From contig JBNGDI010000002.1 in the NCBI GenBank assembly GCA_049975425.1, positions 1 to 64,000 on the forward strand: 64,000 bases of DNA, given 5' to 3'. Numbering within the stretch: position 1 is the first letter of the stretch; every line of letters begins with the position of its first letter. Positions 52,330 to 60,924 of the stretch are shown piece by piece. The stretch comes from HyVt-105 sp049975425. Its GTDB lineage: Bacteria; Bacteroidota; Bacteroidia; Bacteroidales; VadinHA17. A model generated the notes under the pieces. That model had not been told where the DNA came from. It searched no databases and saw nothing but the letters and a program-made list of their open reading frames with translations. The translations under genes and the position numbers were made by a program.

Positions 52330-52382
52330 TTTTAAAATCTTTAATTATCAGTTAATTAGAATAAGTTTTCGCTTATGAATTG

Positions 52383-52390
52383 CAAATATA
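52383..52390 (-). promoter_or_regulatory. Promoter -7 element of hup
   Basis: On the minus strand TATATTTG, a TAnnTTTG match, with a leader of ~45 bases. Confidence 0.5.
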
Positions 52391-52464
52391 AATGTTTTAT
52401 GTTTATAAATGAAATCTGCATTGATTATTTTTGAATCGGTGATATTTTATTTTCAGGTCATTAT

Positions 52465-53547
52465 ATGGAGATGAATGTTGGAAGTGTGTTGCAGACCTGG
52501 TATGAAAAAAACGGAAGAGAACTTCCCTGGAGGAATACAGGCGATGCATACCATATCTGGGTTTCGGAAATTATTCTTCAGCAAACCAGGGTCAGCCAGG
52601 GTATTGCCTATTACCACCGGTTCATGAAAAATTTTCCCCGGCTGGAAGATCTGGCCCGAGCCCGGCCCGACGAGGTGATGCACGCATGGAAAGGCCTGGG
52701 ATATTACAGCCGGGCCAGAAACATGCATGCCACAGCCATCCGCATCCTGAATGAATACGGGGGAAAATTCCCTTCGGGTTATGAAAACCTGCTCCGCCTC
52801 AGTGGAATAGGCCCATATACAGCCGCCGCCATTGCCTCATTTGCTTTTAATGAACCGGTCCCCGTGATCGATGGCAATGTGTACCGCTTCCTGGCCCGTT
52901 TATTCGGTATTGTCGATTCTATCAGCACGGCTGCAGGGAAAAAATCGGTAACCGAAAAAGCCGGAAGGGTTATGAACCAAAAAAATCCTGCGCTTCATAA
53001 TCAGGCCGTAATGGAATTCGGTGCCCTGCAATGCACCCCGTTCCGCCCTTCCTGCCAGGCATGTCCTTTCCGTAAGGATTGCCTTGCATATATTACCGGC
53101 AGGGTGAATGAACTACCGGTCAAACATAAAAAACCGGCATCCGTAGAGCGATATTTCAATTACGTGCTGTTGACAGGTGGACTGGATATGCTGCTGAAAA
53201 AGAGGGAAAAGCAGGATATCTGGCAGGGCTTGTATGAATTTCCCCTGTTTGAATCGACCTTCCCAATTGAACCGGGCCAGCTTACCGGAAACGAATGGTG
53301 GAAAAAACTGGAAAAACGGACCGGCCCCCTGTTCCTGAAATATCATTCAGGTATTATAACACATAACTTATCACACAGGAGAATCCGCGCCGTATTTTAC
53401 CATGCGGAAACCCCGGGGGCCCTGCCCGCTCTGTGGCCAGGAGAATCTGCCGTTTCCGTAACGAGCTGGGAATCCGTTGCTTTCCCTGTGCTGATCGATA
53501 AATTCCTGTCGCAATACCTGCCGTTATTTTTCAACGGTAACACTTGA
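52465..53547 (+). CDS. mutY: A/G-specific adenine glycosylase
   Basis: The 360-residue repair enzyme removes A opposite 8-oxoguanine. The catalytic Glu is E35 (SEIILQQTR) and the catalytic Asp D136 (VIDGNVYR). The helix-hairpin-helix reads LSGIGPYTAAAIA. The 4Fe-4S ligands are C190, C197, C200 and C206. The C-terminal NUDIX-like domain (~225-350) that reads 8-oxoG is present. It heads the conserved Bacteroidota order mutY-ssb-gldE-gldD. Confidence 0.95.
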   Translation: MEMNVGSVLQTWYEKNGRELPWRNTGDAYHIWVSEIILQQTRVSQGIAYYHRFMKNFPRLEDLARARPDEVMHAWKGLGYYSRARNMHATAIRILNEYGGKFPSGYENLLRLSGIGPYTAAAIASFAFNEPVPVIDGNVYRFLARLFGIVDSISTAAGKKSVTEKAGRVMNQKNPALHNQAVMEFGALQCTPFRPSCQACPFRKDCLAYITGRVNELPVKHKKPASVERYFNYVLLTGGLDMLLKKREKQDIWQGLYEFPLFESTFPIEPGQLTGNEWWKKLEKRTGPLFLKYHSGIITHNLSHRRIRAVFYHAETPGALPALWPGESAVSVTSWESVAFPVLIDKFLSQYLPLFFNGNT

Positions 53548-53601
53548 TACTGGCATGAAAATTTACTACTTTTACAGGCTGATTTCAAACCAACCATAAT
53601 T

Positions 53602-54030
53602 ATGTCGGTAAACAAGGTAATCCTGGTAGGCAATGTGGGAAAAGATCCCGAGGTAAACTATATCCGGGAAGACGTGCCTGTGGCAAAATTCCCCCTTGCT
53701 ACCAGTGAAACATACACCAAGGACGGAGAAAAGATAACCCAGACCGAGTGGCATAATATCGTACTCTGGAGGGGACTGGCCAGGGTGGTAGAAAAATATG
53801 TCAGAAAAGGCTCATTATTATATATCGAAGGAAAGATCAACACCCGCTCTTATGAAAAAGACGGGGAAACGAAATATATTACTGAAATAGTGGCCGATAA
53901 TATGCGCATGCTCGGAAAAAGACCCGACGATTCAGGCCAGTCCTCTTCCCGTCCGTCAGAACAAAATGAACAGGCTCCTGAAAGCGACGCAACAGGGATA
54001 TCCCAGGAAGACGATGATCTTCCTTTCTGA
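53602..54030 (+). CDS. ssb: Single-stranded DNA-binding protein
   Basis: The 142-residue protein has an OB fold at ~1-105 (SVNKVILVGNVGKDPEVNY, TEWHNIVLW, SLLYIEGKINTRSYEKDGE). A Ser/Glu-rich linker follows, then the acidic tip EDDDLPF that binds replication partners. Complete. It lies between mutY and gldE, 54 and 30 bases apart. Confidence 0.96.
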   Translation: MSVNKVILVGNVGKDPEVNYIREDVPVAKFPLATSETYTKDGEKITQTEWHNIVLWRGLARVVEKYVRKGSLLYIEGKINTRSYEKDGETKYITEIVADNMRMLGKRPDDSGQSSSRPSEQNEQAPESDATGISQEDDDLPF

Positions 54031-54060
54031 TGTTATACAGATTCTTTTAGATCGCAGACT

Positions 54061-55392
54061 GTGGAAGCAGACGACCCTCTCCCGTATTTATCGATCCTTG
54101 CCGATTTGAACATCAGTTTTTATCAGCCCGGCCCATCACTGTTCCTGGGCCTGGGTGTTCTGATCATTCTGCTGGCCTGCTCTGCCATGATCTCGGCATC
54201 GGAAACCGCCTATCTGTCATTAACATCCCCCGATCTGCAAAAGATCAGGGATGGAATAAGCCGTTCGAACCACATCCTGCTGAAATTGCTTGAAATGCCG
54301 GAAAGGTTGCTCACAACCATCCTGATTGCCAATAATCTATTCAATATGAGCGCGGTGGTGCTTGCCGTCTTTCTGCTTAACAGCACCCTGCAACCAACCG
54401 GATATCCGGTAGCCACTCTGCTCATCGAAGTGATCGTGATAGTCTTCTTCCTGCTTGTTTTTGCAGAGATCCTGCCAAAAATTTATGCCGGAAGCCACAC
54501 GGTAAAGATCAGCATGCTCATGGCCACGCCCCTGTTTTACATGGAAAAATTGTTCCGCCCCTTCAGCCGTTTACTGATTTTTTCAGGTCACTTTTTTACC
54601 CGGCGAAACCTACCCGCCAATTCGAATATTTCCATGGATGACCTCTCGGAAGTCCTCAGCAAAACCCCACCCGATCTGAGAAAAGACGAAAAAATGCTGC
54701 AGGGTATTGTCAATTTCGGAAATATCAATGTTAGTGAAATTATGACGGCACGGGTGGATGTGGTGGCCGTGGATATATTCACCGGACTGAAAAAACTGCT
54801 GCATATTATCGTCGAGTCGGGGTACTCGCGAATACCGGTATACAAAGATTCATTCGATAACGTAAAAGGAATCCTCTATATCAAAGACCTGCTGCCTTAC
54901 ATCAATTATCCCGACGATTTCAAATGGCAGGATCTGATCAGACCTCCCTATTTCGTTCCTGAAACAAAACGTATCAACGACCTGCTGGCAGAATTCCAGA
55001 GTAAAAAGATCCATATGGCCATTGTGATTGATGAATACGGCGGCACCCAGGGCATTGTAAGCCTGGAAGACATTCTGGAAGAAATTGTGGGCGAAATATC
55101 CGACGAATTTGATGAGGATGAATCAACCTATACACGTATCGATGAAAACAATTACATTTTCGAAGGAAAAACACAACTGAACGATTTTTACAAAATCATG
55201 GGGGTTTCTCCCGATGTTTTCGACAAGGTAAAAGGAGATGCCGACACACTGGCCGGGCTGATTCTCGAAATCAGAGGGGAAATACCCGGCCAAGACGAAA
55301 TCATCACAATAGGTAAGTACATTTTCCGTATAGAGTCGGTAGATAAGCGAAGAATCAGAAAAATTAAAGTGACAGTGAATGAACCGGAGTAA
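54061..55392 (+). CDS. gldE: Gliding-motility-associated protein GldE (CNNM/CBS)
   Basis: This 443-residue membrane protein starts at GTG. Four hydrophobic helices of the CNNM (DUF21) domain span ~25-170 (MISASETAYLSLTSPDL). A CBS pair follows (~205-330; VSEIMTARVDVVAVD, DEYGGTQGIVSLEDILEEI), then a CorC/HlyC transporter-associated domain. GldE supports GldD in gliding and type IX secretion; the domain plan also fits ion transport. Its 3' end overlaps gldD by 14 bases. No other gld or por genes are in this window. Confidence 0.93.
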   Translation: MEADDPLPYLSILADLNISFYQPGPSLFLGLGVLIILLACSAMISASETAYLSLTSPDLQKIRDGISRSNHILLKLLEMPERLLTTILIANNLFNMSAVVLAVFLLNSTLQPTGYPVATLLIEVIVIVFFLLVFAEILPKIYAGSHTVKISMLMATPLFYMEKLFRPFSRLLIFSGHFFTRRNLPANSNISMDDLSEVLSKTPPDLRKDEKMLQGIVNFGNINVSEIMTARVDVVAVDIFTGLKKLLHIIVESGYSRIPVYKDSFDNVKGILYIKDLLPYINYPDDFKWQDLIRPPYFVPETKRINDLLAEFQSKKIHMAIVIDEYGGTQGIVSLEDILEEIVGEISDEFDEDESTYTRIDENNYIFEGKTQLNDFYKIMGVSPDVFDKVKGDADTLAGLILEIRGEIPGQDEIITIGKYIFRIESVDKRRIRKIKVTVNEPE

Positions 55393-55981
55393 CAAACCCC
55401 TTTTTTCGAACCACATCCTGATTACAGCTTGCATGGTAATGGCGGTCATGACCGCCGGTGCCTGCAGGCGAAATTATACACCAAAGCCCCGGGGGTATTT
55501 CCGTATCGATCTTCCTGAACACGCTTACCGTGAATACCGGTCCGATTGTCCGTTTTCCTTTGAATTTCCGGTGTATGCAAACGTACAACCCGACCGGAGC
55601 CGCATGGCCCGGCCCTGCTGGTTCAATATCGTTTACCCCGGTTTCAACGGCACGATCCATCTGAGCTACCAGACAGTAAAAAAAAACCTGGAAGAACTTA
55701 CCGAAGATGCCAGAACGCTGGTTTACAAACATTCCATCAAGGCCGATGCCATTGGGGAACAATTGTTCACGCATCCTGATAAAAAAGTATACGGCATTCT
55801 TTATGACATTAAAGGAAACGCAGCTTCATCGGTCCAGTTCTTTCTTACCGACAGCTCCCGGCATTTTATCAGGGGGGCATTATATTTCAATGCCAGTCCC
55901 AATGCCGATTCACTGGCTCCAGTCATCCGTTTTTGCAGGCAGGATATCATCCACCTGATCGAAACATTCTCCTGGGAGTAA
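55379..55981 (+). CDS. gldD: Gliding-motility lipoprotein GldD
   Basis: The 200-residue envelope protein has an N-terminal signal, a likely lipidated Cys in TAGAC (~residue 29) and the GldD start YTPKPRGYFRIDLPEHAYREY. FSFEFPVYANV and YFNASPNADSLAPVI are typical. Needed for gliding and T9SS function in flavobacteria, and conserved in non-gliding Bacteroidota. It overlaps gldE by 14 bases, so the pair is co-translated. Confidence 0.93.
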   Translation: MNRSNKPLFSNHILITACMVMAVMTAGACRRNYTPKPRGYFRIDLPEHAYREYRSDCPFSFEFPVYANVQPDRSRMARPCWFNIVYPGFNGTIHLSYQTVKKNLEELTEDARTLVYKHSIKADAIGEQLFTHPDKKVYGILYDIKGNAASSVQFFLTDSSRHFIRGALYFNASPNADSLAPVIRFCRQDIIHLIETFSWE

Positions 55982-56080
55982 ATGCCCGGTTTACCCCGGC
56001 AAAATGAAAACGTGTGGGAAAAAATATGTAAATTCGTGCCTCGTACGTGTAACCATCTGGTTTAAACCCCAAACCTGTTC

Positions 56081-56716
56081 ATGGGTGTAATCTACAAGAA
56101 CGAATACAGAGATGAATGCATCCTGGGTATCTGGAAAATCACGGAAACCTATGATGAGCTAAGGCAGTTGCTTACACTCGACCGACGGCAACAGAAAACA
56201 CTCAACGGGTTCGGCAGTCTCAACAGAAAAATTGAATGGCTCAGCGTACGTGCCCTCCTTTCGGAACTGACCAACTCTTCAACCCGCATTGTCTACAACG
56301 GGGAAAGGAAACCCCTGCTGGAAGACGGATCATACAATATCAGCATCTCCCATTCCGACGAACTCACATCTATTCTTCTGAGCCGTAACCGGCGGGTGGG
56401 AATTGATCTGGAACATATGACTCACCGCATTGAATTGCTGGCCAGCAAGTTTCTTAATGATTCGGAAGAAGTAACCTATGATCCCTTTCTGCAGCGATAT
56501 CACCTGTATATACACTGGTGTGCCAAAGAAGCTCTTTTTAAAATATGCGACAAGAAAAACATCAACTTCCGGGAGAATCTCATTATCCACCCGTTCGAAC
56601 TGAAAGACGAAGGAAAGATCCTGGGAACCGTGTGGAATGAACATATCCATGAAACGTTCAACCTTCAGTACTTCAAACTTGAGAACTACAGCATTGTATG
56701 GTGCTGCAAGGAATAG
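56081..56716 (+). CDS. 4'-phosphopantetheinyl transferase superfamily protein
   Basis: The 211-residue Sfp-like enzyme transfers phosphopantetheine from CoA to carrier proteins. Marks: SISHSDELTSILL, the metal site VGIDLEH and the WCAKEALFK helix. The N-terminal half is the Sfp-type first pseudo-repeat. It follows gldD by 99 bases, as in other Bacteroidota, and pcrB follows after 3 bases. The target carrier protein is not in the window. Confidence 0.9.
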   Translation: MGVIYKNEYRDECILGIWKITETYDELRQLLTLDRRQQKTLNGFGSLNRKIEWLSVRALLSELTNSSTRIVYNGERKPLLEDGSYNISISHSDELTSILLSRNRRVGIDLEHMTHRIELLASKFLNDSEEVTYDPFLQRYHLYIHWCAKEALFKICDKKNINFRENLIIHPFELKDEGKILGTVWNEHIHETFNLQYFKLENYSIVWCCKE

Positions 56717-56719
56717 ACC

Positions 56720-57454
56720 ATGAATATCTACCGGAAGATACAGGAAAGCAGGGATAAGCAAAAGCTCTTTGCTGTTTTGATCGATCCCGACAGATACCAG
56801 CAAAGGGATTTGCTGAAAATGATCGATCAGTCGGTTGAAACAGGGGTGGATTTCTTTCTGGTTGGAGGGAGCCTGATCTCCCATCCCATCGAACCGGTCA
56901 TCTCGCTGATCAAATCACACGGCAACATTCCGGTCCTGCTTTTCCCGGGCAGTTTACTCCAGATCAGCCCTGCAGCCGATGCTATCCTCCTGCTGTCCCT
57001 GATTTCGGGGCGCAATCCCGAATTCCTGATCGGCAATCATGTGGTGGCAGCTCCCCTGCTGCACCGAAACCGGATGGAAATCATACCCACCGGTTACATG
57101 CTGATCGGCAACCAAACATCCACTTCGGTTGAATACATCAGCAACACACGACCCATCCCATCTGAAAAAACAGATATTGCAGTTGCCACTGCCCTGGCCG
57201 GCGAGATGCTGGGTCTGAAACTCATTTACCTGGAAGCCGGAAGCGGTGCACCCGGTACGGTACCCGGCGAAATGATCCGCCAGGTTAAAAATGAAATTTC
57301 TGTTCCTCTGATAGCGGGAGGTGGAATCCGGAGTGTCAAAACACTTGAATCGGTTTACCGGGCAGGGGCCGATATGGCGGTGGTGGGAAATGCTTTCGAA
57401 AACAAACCGGGCCTGCTGAAAGAAATGGCTGCCGTTAAACGCGATTTTCACTGA
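56720..57454 (+). CDS. pcrB: PcrB-type geranylgeranyl/heptaprenyl-glyceryl-phosphate synthase
   Basis: The 244-residue TIM-barrel prenyltransferase joins a polyprenyl diphosphate to glycerol 1-phosphate. Family marks: FAVLIDPDR near the start, FLVGGSL, the substrate loop YLEAGSGAPGTVP, LIAGGGIRS and MAVVGNAFE. In archaea this starts membrane lipid synthesis; in Bacillus it makes heptaprenylglyceryl phosphate; Bacteroidota members resemble the geranylgeranyl type. The chain length and final product are unknown. Translationally close to the phosphopantetheinyl transferase gene. Confidence 0.92.
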   Translation: MNIYRKIQESRDKQKLFAVLIDPDRYQQRDLLKMIDQSVETGVDFFLVGGSLISHPIEPVISLIKSHGNIPVLLFPGSLLQISPAADAILLLSLISGRNPEFLIGNHVVAAPLLHRNRMEIIPTGYMLIGNQTSTSVEYISNTRPIPSEKTDIAVATALAGEMLGLKLIYLEAGSGAPGTVPGEMIRQVKNEISVPLIAGGGIRSVKTLESVYRAGADMAVVGNAFENKPGLLKEMAAVKRDFH

Positions 57455-57512
57455 TCGCCGGCAGCCACTGATGTTTTCTTTGTGCCGGGACTTCCAGCGT
57501 ACCGGTTATTTT

Positions 57513-58502
57513 TTATCCGTCACATTTCAGCACGTTCTCCACCTGGTATTTGGCATTCTCCAGATAGGGACCGTGCATGGCCTTACGGTATGCCTCACAG
57601 GCTTTGGTCTTATCCCCCTTGGCCTGGTATGCGTTTCCCATATGGTAATAAAATCCGGCCCGGGCAGCAGCATCATCAGCCGACAACCCAATGCCTCTTT
57701 CCAGATACTGTATGGCCTTGTCAGGATCCCCCAGCTCATTGTTAATCTCACCCAGTTTCAGGTAAATATCGGGGTCATTGTTTCCATACTCAATACTTAC
57801 ATCAAAATAATCCTCCGCCTTGCTGTAATCTTCATCCTGAAGAGCAATTACACCGGCATTGTAATAGCTGTTCCTGACCGCTTCCTCAGCCTCCCTCATG
57901 GTTTCGGCATCCCTTCCGGCACTCACCGTCATGGCCTGGTCCATGGATTCCCTCATTTTCGTCAGGTCGTCCAGCCCTTTGTATGCCAACCCTTTTGCCA
58001 GGTATGCTTTTCCGTAATTCGGATTTAATCCAATGGCTTTATCAAATAGGAGAATTGCCCCTTCAAAATCCTGTTTTTTATACGAATCAATTCCTTTGGC
58101 ATAATATAACTGAGGAACAGCTGCCCTGGCTTTCCGGCCGGTTTCTTCATCGCCGTATTTTGAGGCGGCTTCTTCAGCCTTTTCAAACGCCTGGATAGCG
58201 CCGTCGAAATTCCTTTCCCTGTAGTGGGTCATGGCCTGACTGAAGTATACTCCGGGAACCCTGGCCAGAGCCGCCAAAGCCTTTTCCCGGGTTTCGGACC
58301 CTTCAGCCCCTATTTGATCGGCAATCTCAATACACCTTTCAAAATGCATGGCTGCCAGATCGGGATCCGTTTTCAGTATCTGAGCACCCTGATTGTATTC
58401 ATTGATGGCATCGCTGAGGGATTGTGCACTCAAACCACCCGCTATACATAGTAACAAGCTCAGTGTGGTAATTCCTTTCAGCATAATCCTTGCTTTTTTC
58501 AT
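57513..58502 (-). CDS. Secreted TPR-repeat protein
   Basis: The 329-residue protein has a signal peptide ending at LSAQ (~residue 27). At least six tetratricopeptide repeats follow, clearest at ~135-170 (LYYAKGIDSYKKQDFEGAILLFDKAIGLNPNYGKAYLAKGLAY) and ~215-300 (YNAGVIALQDEDYSKAEDYFD, DPDKAIQYLERGIGL). It ends in CDG. TPR proteins act as interaction scaffolds; this one works in the periplasm. No partner can be named. A promoter element lies 44 bases upstream. Confidence 0.88.
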   Translation of the reverse strand: MKKARIMLKGITTLSLLLCIAGGLSAQSLSDAINEYNQGAQILKTDPDLAAMHFERCIEIADQIGAEGSETREKALAALARVPGVYFSQAMTHYRERNFDGAIQAFEKAEEAASKYGDEETGRKARAAVPQLYYAKGIDSYKKQDFEGAILLFDKAIGLNPNYGKAYLAKGLAYKGLDDLTKMRESMDQAMTVSAGRDAETMREAEEAVRNSYYNAGVIALQDEDYSKAEDYFDVSIEYGNNDPDIYLKLGEINNELGDPDKAIQYLERGIGLSADDAAARAGFYYHMGNAYQAKGDKTKACEAYRKAMHGPYLENAKYQVENVLKCDG

Positions 58503-58545
58503 CTTTTTTCAGTTTGTTATTGTTTATCTGTGTATGAACAGCCAG

Positions 58546-58553
58546 CAAATATA
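58546..58553 (-). promoter_or_regulatory. Promoter -7 element of the TPR gene
   Basis: On the minus strand TATATTTG, a TAnnTTTG match, 44 bases before the start at 58502. Confidence 0.5.
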
Positions 58554-58610
58554 GAAAGATATTGCAAAAAATGAAATTATTGCTCTTTCATGCCGAAAAC
58601 CACCCCCCGT

Positions 58611-59777
58611 TCATTCCATGTCCAGAATAAACCTGTATTGCGTGGTTGATTCGGCCAGTTTTCCATATTCTCTGGCCAATGATCTATCCCCCTCCCGGCG
58701 GCTGATCCTTGCCAGCCCGGCATATGCCACCGCCAGATATGTATTTACCCATACTCCAAATACCTTGCCATTTTCTATGCCGGTAAGATATTTATCACGC
58801 GACATGTCCGGGTCGTTGAATACTTTCTCGTAAATATACCCGTCGAAAATGTTCAGCACCATGGTTACAAAGGGATGATGCGGATATTGCCGCCTCAGCA
58901 CATTCAATTCTTCAGCACACTCACGGGTTTGCCCGGTGGCCATAAGATTCAGCAGTAGACGGCTGCGGTAAAAATAATTATCCGGATAATCGTCTACCAG
59001 TTTTCTGATATACTTCAGTGAACGGTCCGGATCATCCTCGTAGTTCAGACAGAGATGATTAAGAAACAGCAGGGCTTCGTTTTTCAGGTAAATACCCTGC
59101 TCAGCCACAGTTTCAAGCATCCTTAGCCCCCGTTGCATATCCCCCCCGGGAAACAACAGCGCCAGCGGCCGGTAAACGGGGTACATTCTGGGATACGCTT
59201 CGATATAATAATTATATAACCCGGTGGCGAACATGAACTCACCAAATTGCTCCTGCAGTTCAAATCCCTTTTTAAGCGACCGGTAGGAAGGGGAAAGATA
59301 AGGAATTACTTTCCCGGTAAGTCCATTATCGGCATAATACATCATCAGCATACCCTGCCCCACCAAATCGAAAAACACCCCTTCCACATCCATGGGATCA
59401 TCGGCCATTCTTTCTCCGGCCAGTTCTACAGCCTCTTTCAGTTTTACCTGGTAATTCTCCGATTCCGCATGATCCGGGGTCAGCGGCAAATTCTTCCAGT
59501 AAATGATCAGGGCTTCAAGAAAAGGGCCGGCAGGATGCTGCGGGTGTTCCTTCCGGAATGAAACAGCATATTCAAAGGCACGGTCAAACCGGAAACTATA
59601 AATATCATCCAGACATTGCTCCATAGCTGCCATGGTGGCGGAATCGCCCAGAATACCATACCGGGCATGAACCGAACCTGTCAGCATAAACCAACCGGCC
59701 AACCATACCCACACCCTGAACAGGCCCGAAAAACCCTTTCTCCCCTTCTGTTTGGTTATTTTCCTCTCCAAAACCAT
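58611..59777 (-). CDS. Secreted helical-repeat (TPR-like) protein
   Basis: The 388-residue protein is taken from ATG 59777; the longer frame from 59819 would begin inside the promoter element. The signal peptide hydrophobic core is VWVWLAGWFMLTGSVHA. The rest is helical, with TPR-like units in the second half (KNEALLFLNHLCLNYEDDPDRSLKYIRKLVDDYPDNYFYRSRLL). No enzyme motif is seen. Likely periplasmic. Same strand as the gene at 57513 but with a separate promoter. Confidence 0.75.
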   Translation of the reverse strand: MVLERKITKQKGRKGFSGLFRVWVWLAGWFMLTGSVHARYGILGDSATMAAMEQCLDDIYSFRFDRAFEYAVSFRKEHPQHPAGPFLEALIIYWKNLPLTPDHAESENYQVKLKEAVELAGERMADDPMDVEGVFFDLVGQGMLMMYYADNGLTGKVIPYLSPSYRSLKKGFELQEQFGEFMFATGLYNYYIEAYPRMYPVYRPLALLFPGGDMQRGLRMLETVAEQGIYLKNEALLFLNHLCLNYEDDPDRSLKYIRKLVDDYPDNYFYRSRLLLNLMATGQTRECAEELNVLRRQYPHHPFVTMVLNIFDGYIYEKVFNDPDMSRDKYLTGIENGKVFGVWVNTYLAVAYAGLARISRREGDRSLAREYGKLAESTTQYRFILDME

Positions 59778-59816
59778 AAAATATTCTTTTATTTTATTGA
59801 TTTTTATTTGAATAAT

Positions 59817-59824
59817 CAAAATTA
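59817..59824 (-). promoter_or_regulatory. Promoter -7 element of the TPR-like gene
   Basis: On the minus strand TAATTTTG, a TAnnTTTG match, 40 bases before ATG 59777, in a very AT-rich divergent gap. Confidence 0.5.
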
Positions 59825-59878
59825 TTTTTTTTACTTTGTTAAAATAAATGTAAATTATTTTTAATTACTTTTTTCTGC

Positions 59879-60163
59879 ATGGATAAGAAATTACCGGTAT
59901 CCTGTCCTGCCTGTGGGAACGAGCTGGAGGTAAAAACTTTATTCTGCCCTGCCTGTGAAACCACGGTATCGGGATTGTATGAGCTACCTCTGCTGTCCAG
60001 TTTGCGGGATGAAGATCAGCTTTTCATCATTGATTTTATAAAAAACAGCGGCAATCTGAAAATAATGGCAAAGAACATGGGGCTCAGCTATCCTACGGTC
60101 AGGCATTTACTCGACGGGATTATCCGCCGGATCAAGGAACAGGAAACACACCATAAAATCTGA
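59879..60163 (+). CDS. DUF2089 zinc-ribbon/HTH protein
   Basis: The 94-residue protein has a zinc ribbon with two CPAC pairs (PVSCPACGNE at 8-14 and LFCPACETTV at ~26-34). A short helix-turn-helix follows (NLKIMAKNMGLSYPTVRHLLDGIIRRI, ~55-82). This is the DUF2089 plan; members are presumed transcription regulators. The target is unknown. It is divergent from the TPR-like gene across an AT-rich 101-base gap, so local control is possible. Confidence 0.88.
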   Translation: MDKKLPVSCPACGNELEVKTLFCPACETTVSGLYELPLLSSLRDEDQLFIIDFIKNSGNLKIMAKNMGLSYPTVRHLLDGIIRRIKEQETHHKI

Positions 60164-60207
60164 GCGACACCTTTCAGCTTTCCAAGGTTAAGAACTGTGC
60201 TCTGCTT

Positions 60208-60924
60208 TCAATAAATTCCTATCTGCAATCCATAAGTCCACCGGGGAAAATCAGGATATGCCGGATAATCTTTTCCTGTAAGCGTGGATAACCGGTACCG
60301 GACCGTTAGCAGATACCTCTTCCATCCAACACGGGCATTTGCCCCGTAAAAAAATGAATTCAGATATTTCAGTTTTTTATATACGGTTTTACTCCTCACC
60401 GCTTCATAGGCCGGATCGATGCCGGTATCAAACACCACATGTTTCCCCTCAACCAGCCATGCCGCATCGGCTCCCAGGTCTATAAAGGTTCCCATATAAT
60501 CGCCGCGTTTCCCGGAATTAATCCGGAAATACAAACCGGCCACCGCCTGATGGAGAATAAGTAATTCCTTTTCATGAAGCCGATTATTTGGAAATATTTT
60601 CCCCGGGTTCTGGTCCAGGTCAAAACTGGTTTTACGATACTCCAGATCATATCCTCCGGAAAGGATTTCGGTGAATTTATACTTATATCTCCTTCCCGCT
60701 ACAAGCTGTCTCGATCGTATATACCTGATGTCGGCCCCTTCAAACCCGGAGGGTCCGGCCGGAAACCCGTACCCCAGGTAAAAATGGCTGAAACGGAGGC
60801 TGTTTCTCCCAAAATCCGTACGTTGGGGTAGTTCCACTTCTTTCTCCAGCAGCACTTCCTGGGAAAATGCCTCCGGAACCGGATAAAGAAAAATGATGAT
60901 AAGGATGAAAATCAGAGGTTTCAT
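60208..60924 (-). CDS. Secreted beta-barrel-like protein
   Basis: The 238-residue protein starts at ATG 60924, which overlaps the subtilase stop by 4 bases (ATGA). Signal peptide MKPLIFILIIIFLYPVPEAFSQ. The mature part has alternating strands (RYKYKFTEILSGGYDLEYRKTSF, AVAGLYFRINSGKRGDYMGTFIDLGADAAW, YRLSTLTGKDYP) and ends in Tyr (LQIGIY), typical of outer-membrane barrels. I do not recognise the family. Translational coupling to a secreted protease suggests a shared task at the cell surface. Confidence 0.75.
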   Translation of the reverse strand: MKPLIFILIIIFLYPVPEAFSQEVLLEKEVELPQRTDFGRNSLRFSHFYLGYGFPAGPSGFEGADIRYIRSRQLVAGRRYKYKFTEILSGGYDLEYRKTSFDLDQNPGKIFPNNRLHEKELLILHQAVAGLYFRINSGKRGDYMGTFIDLGADAAWLVEGKHVVFDTGIDPAYEAVRSKTVYKKLKYLNSFFYGANARVGWKRYLLTVRYRLSTLTGKDYPAYPDFPRWTYGLQIGIY

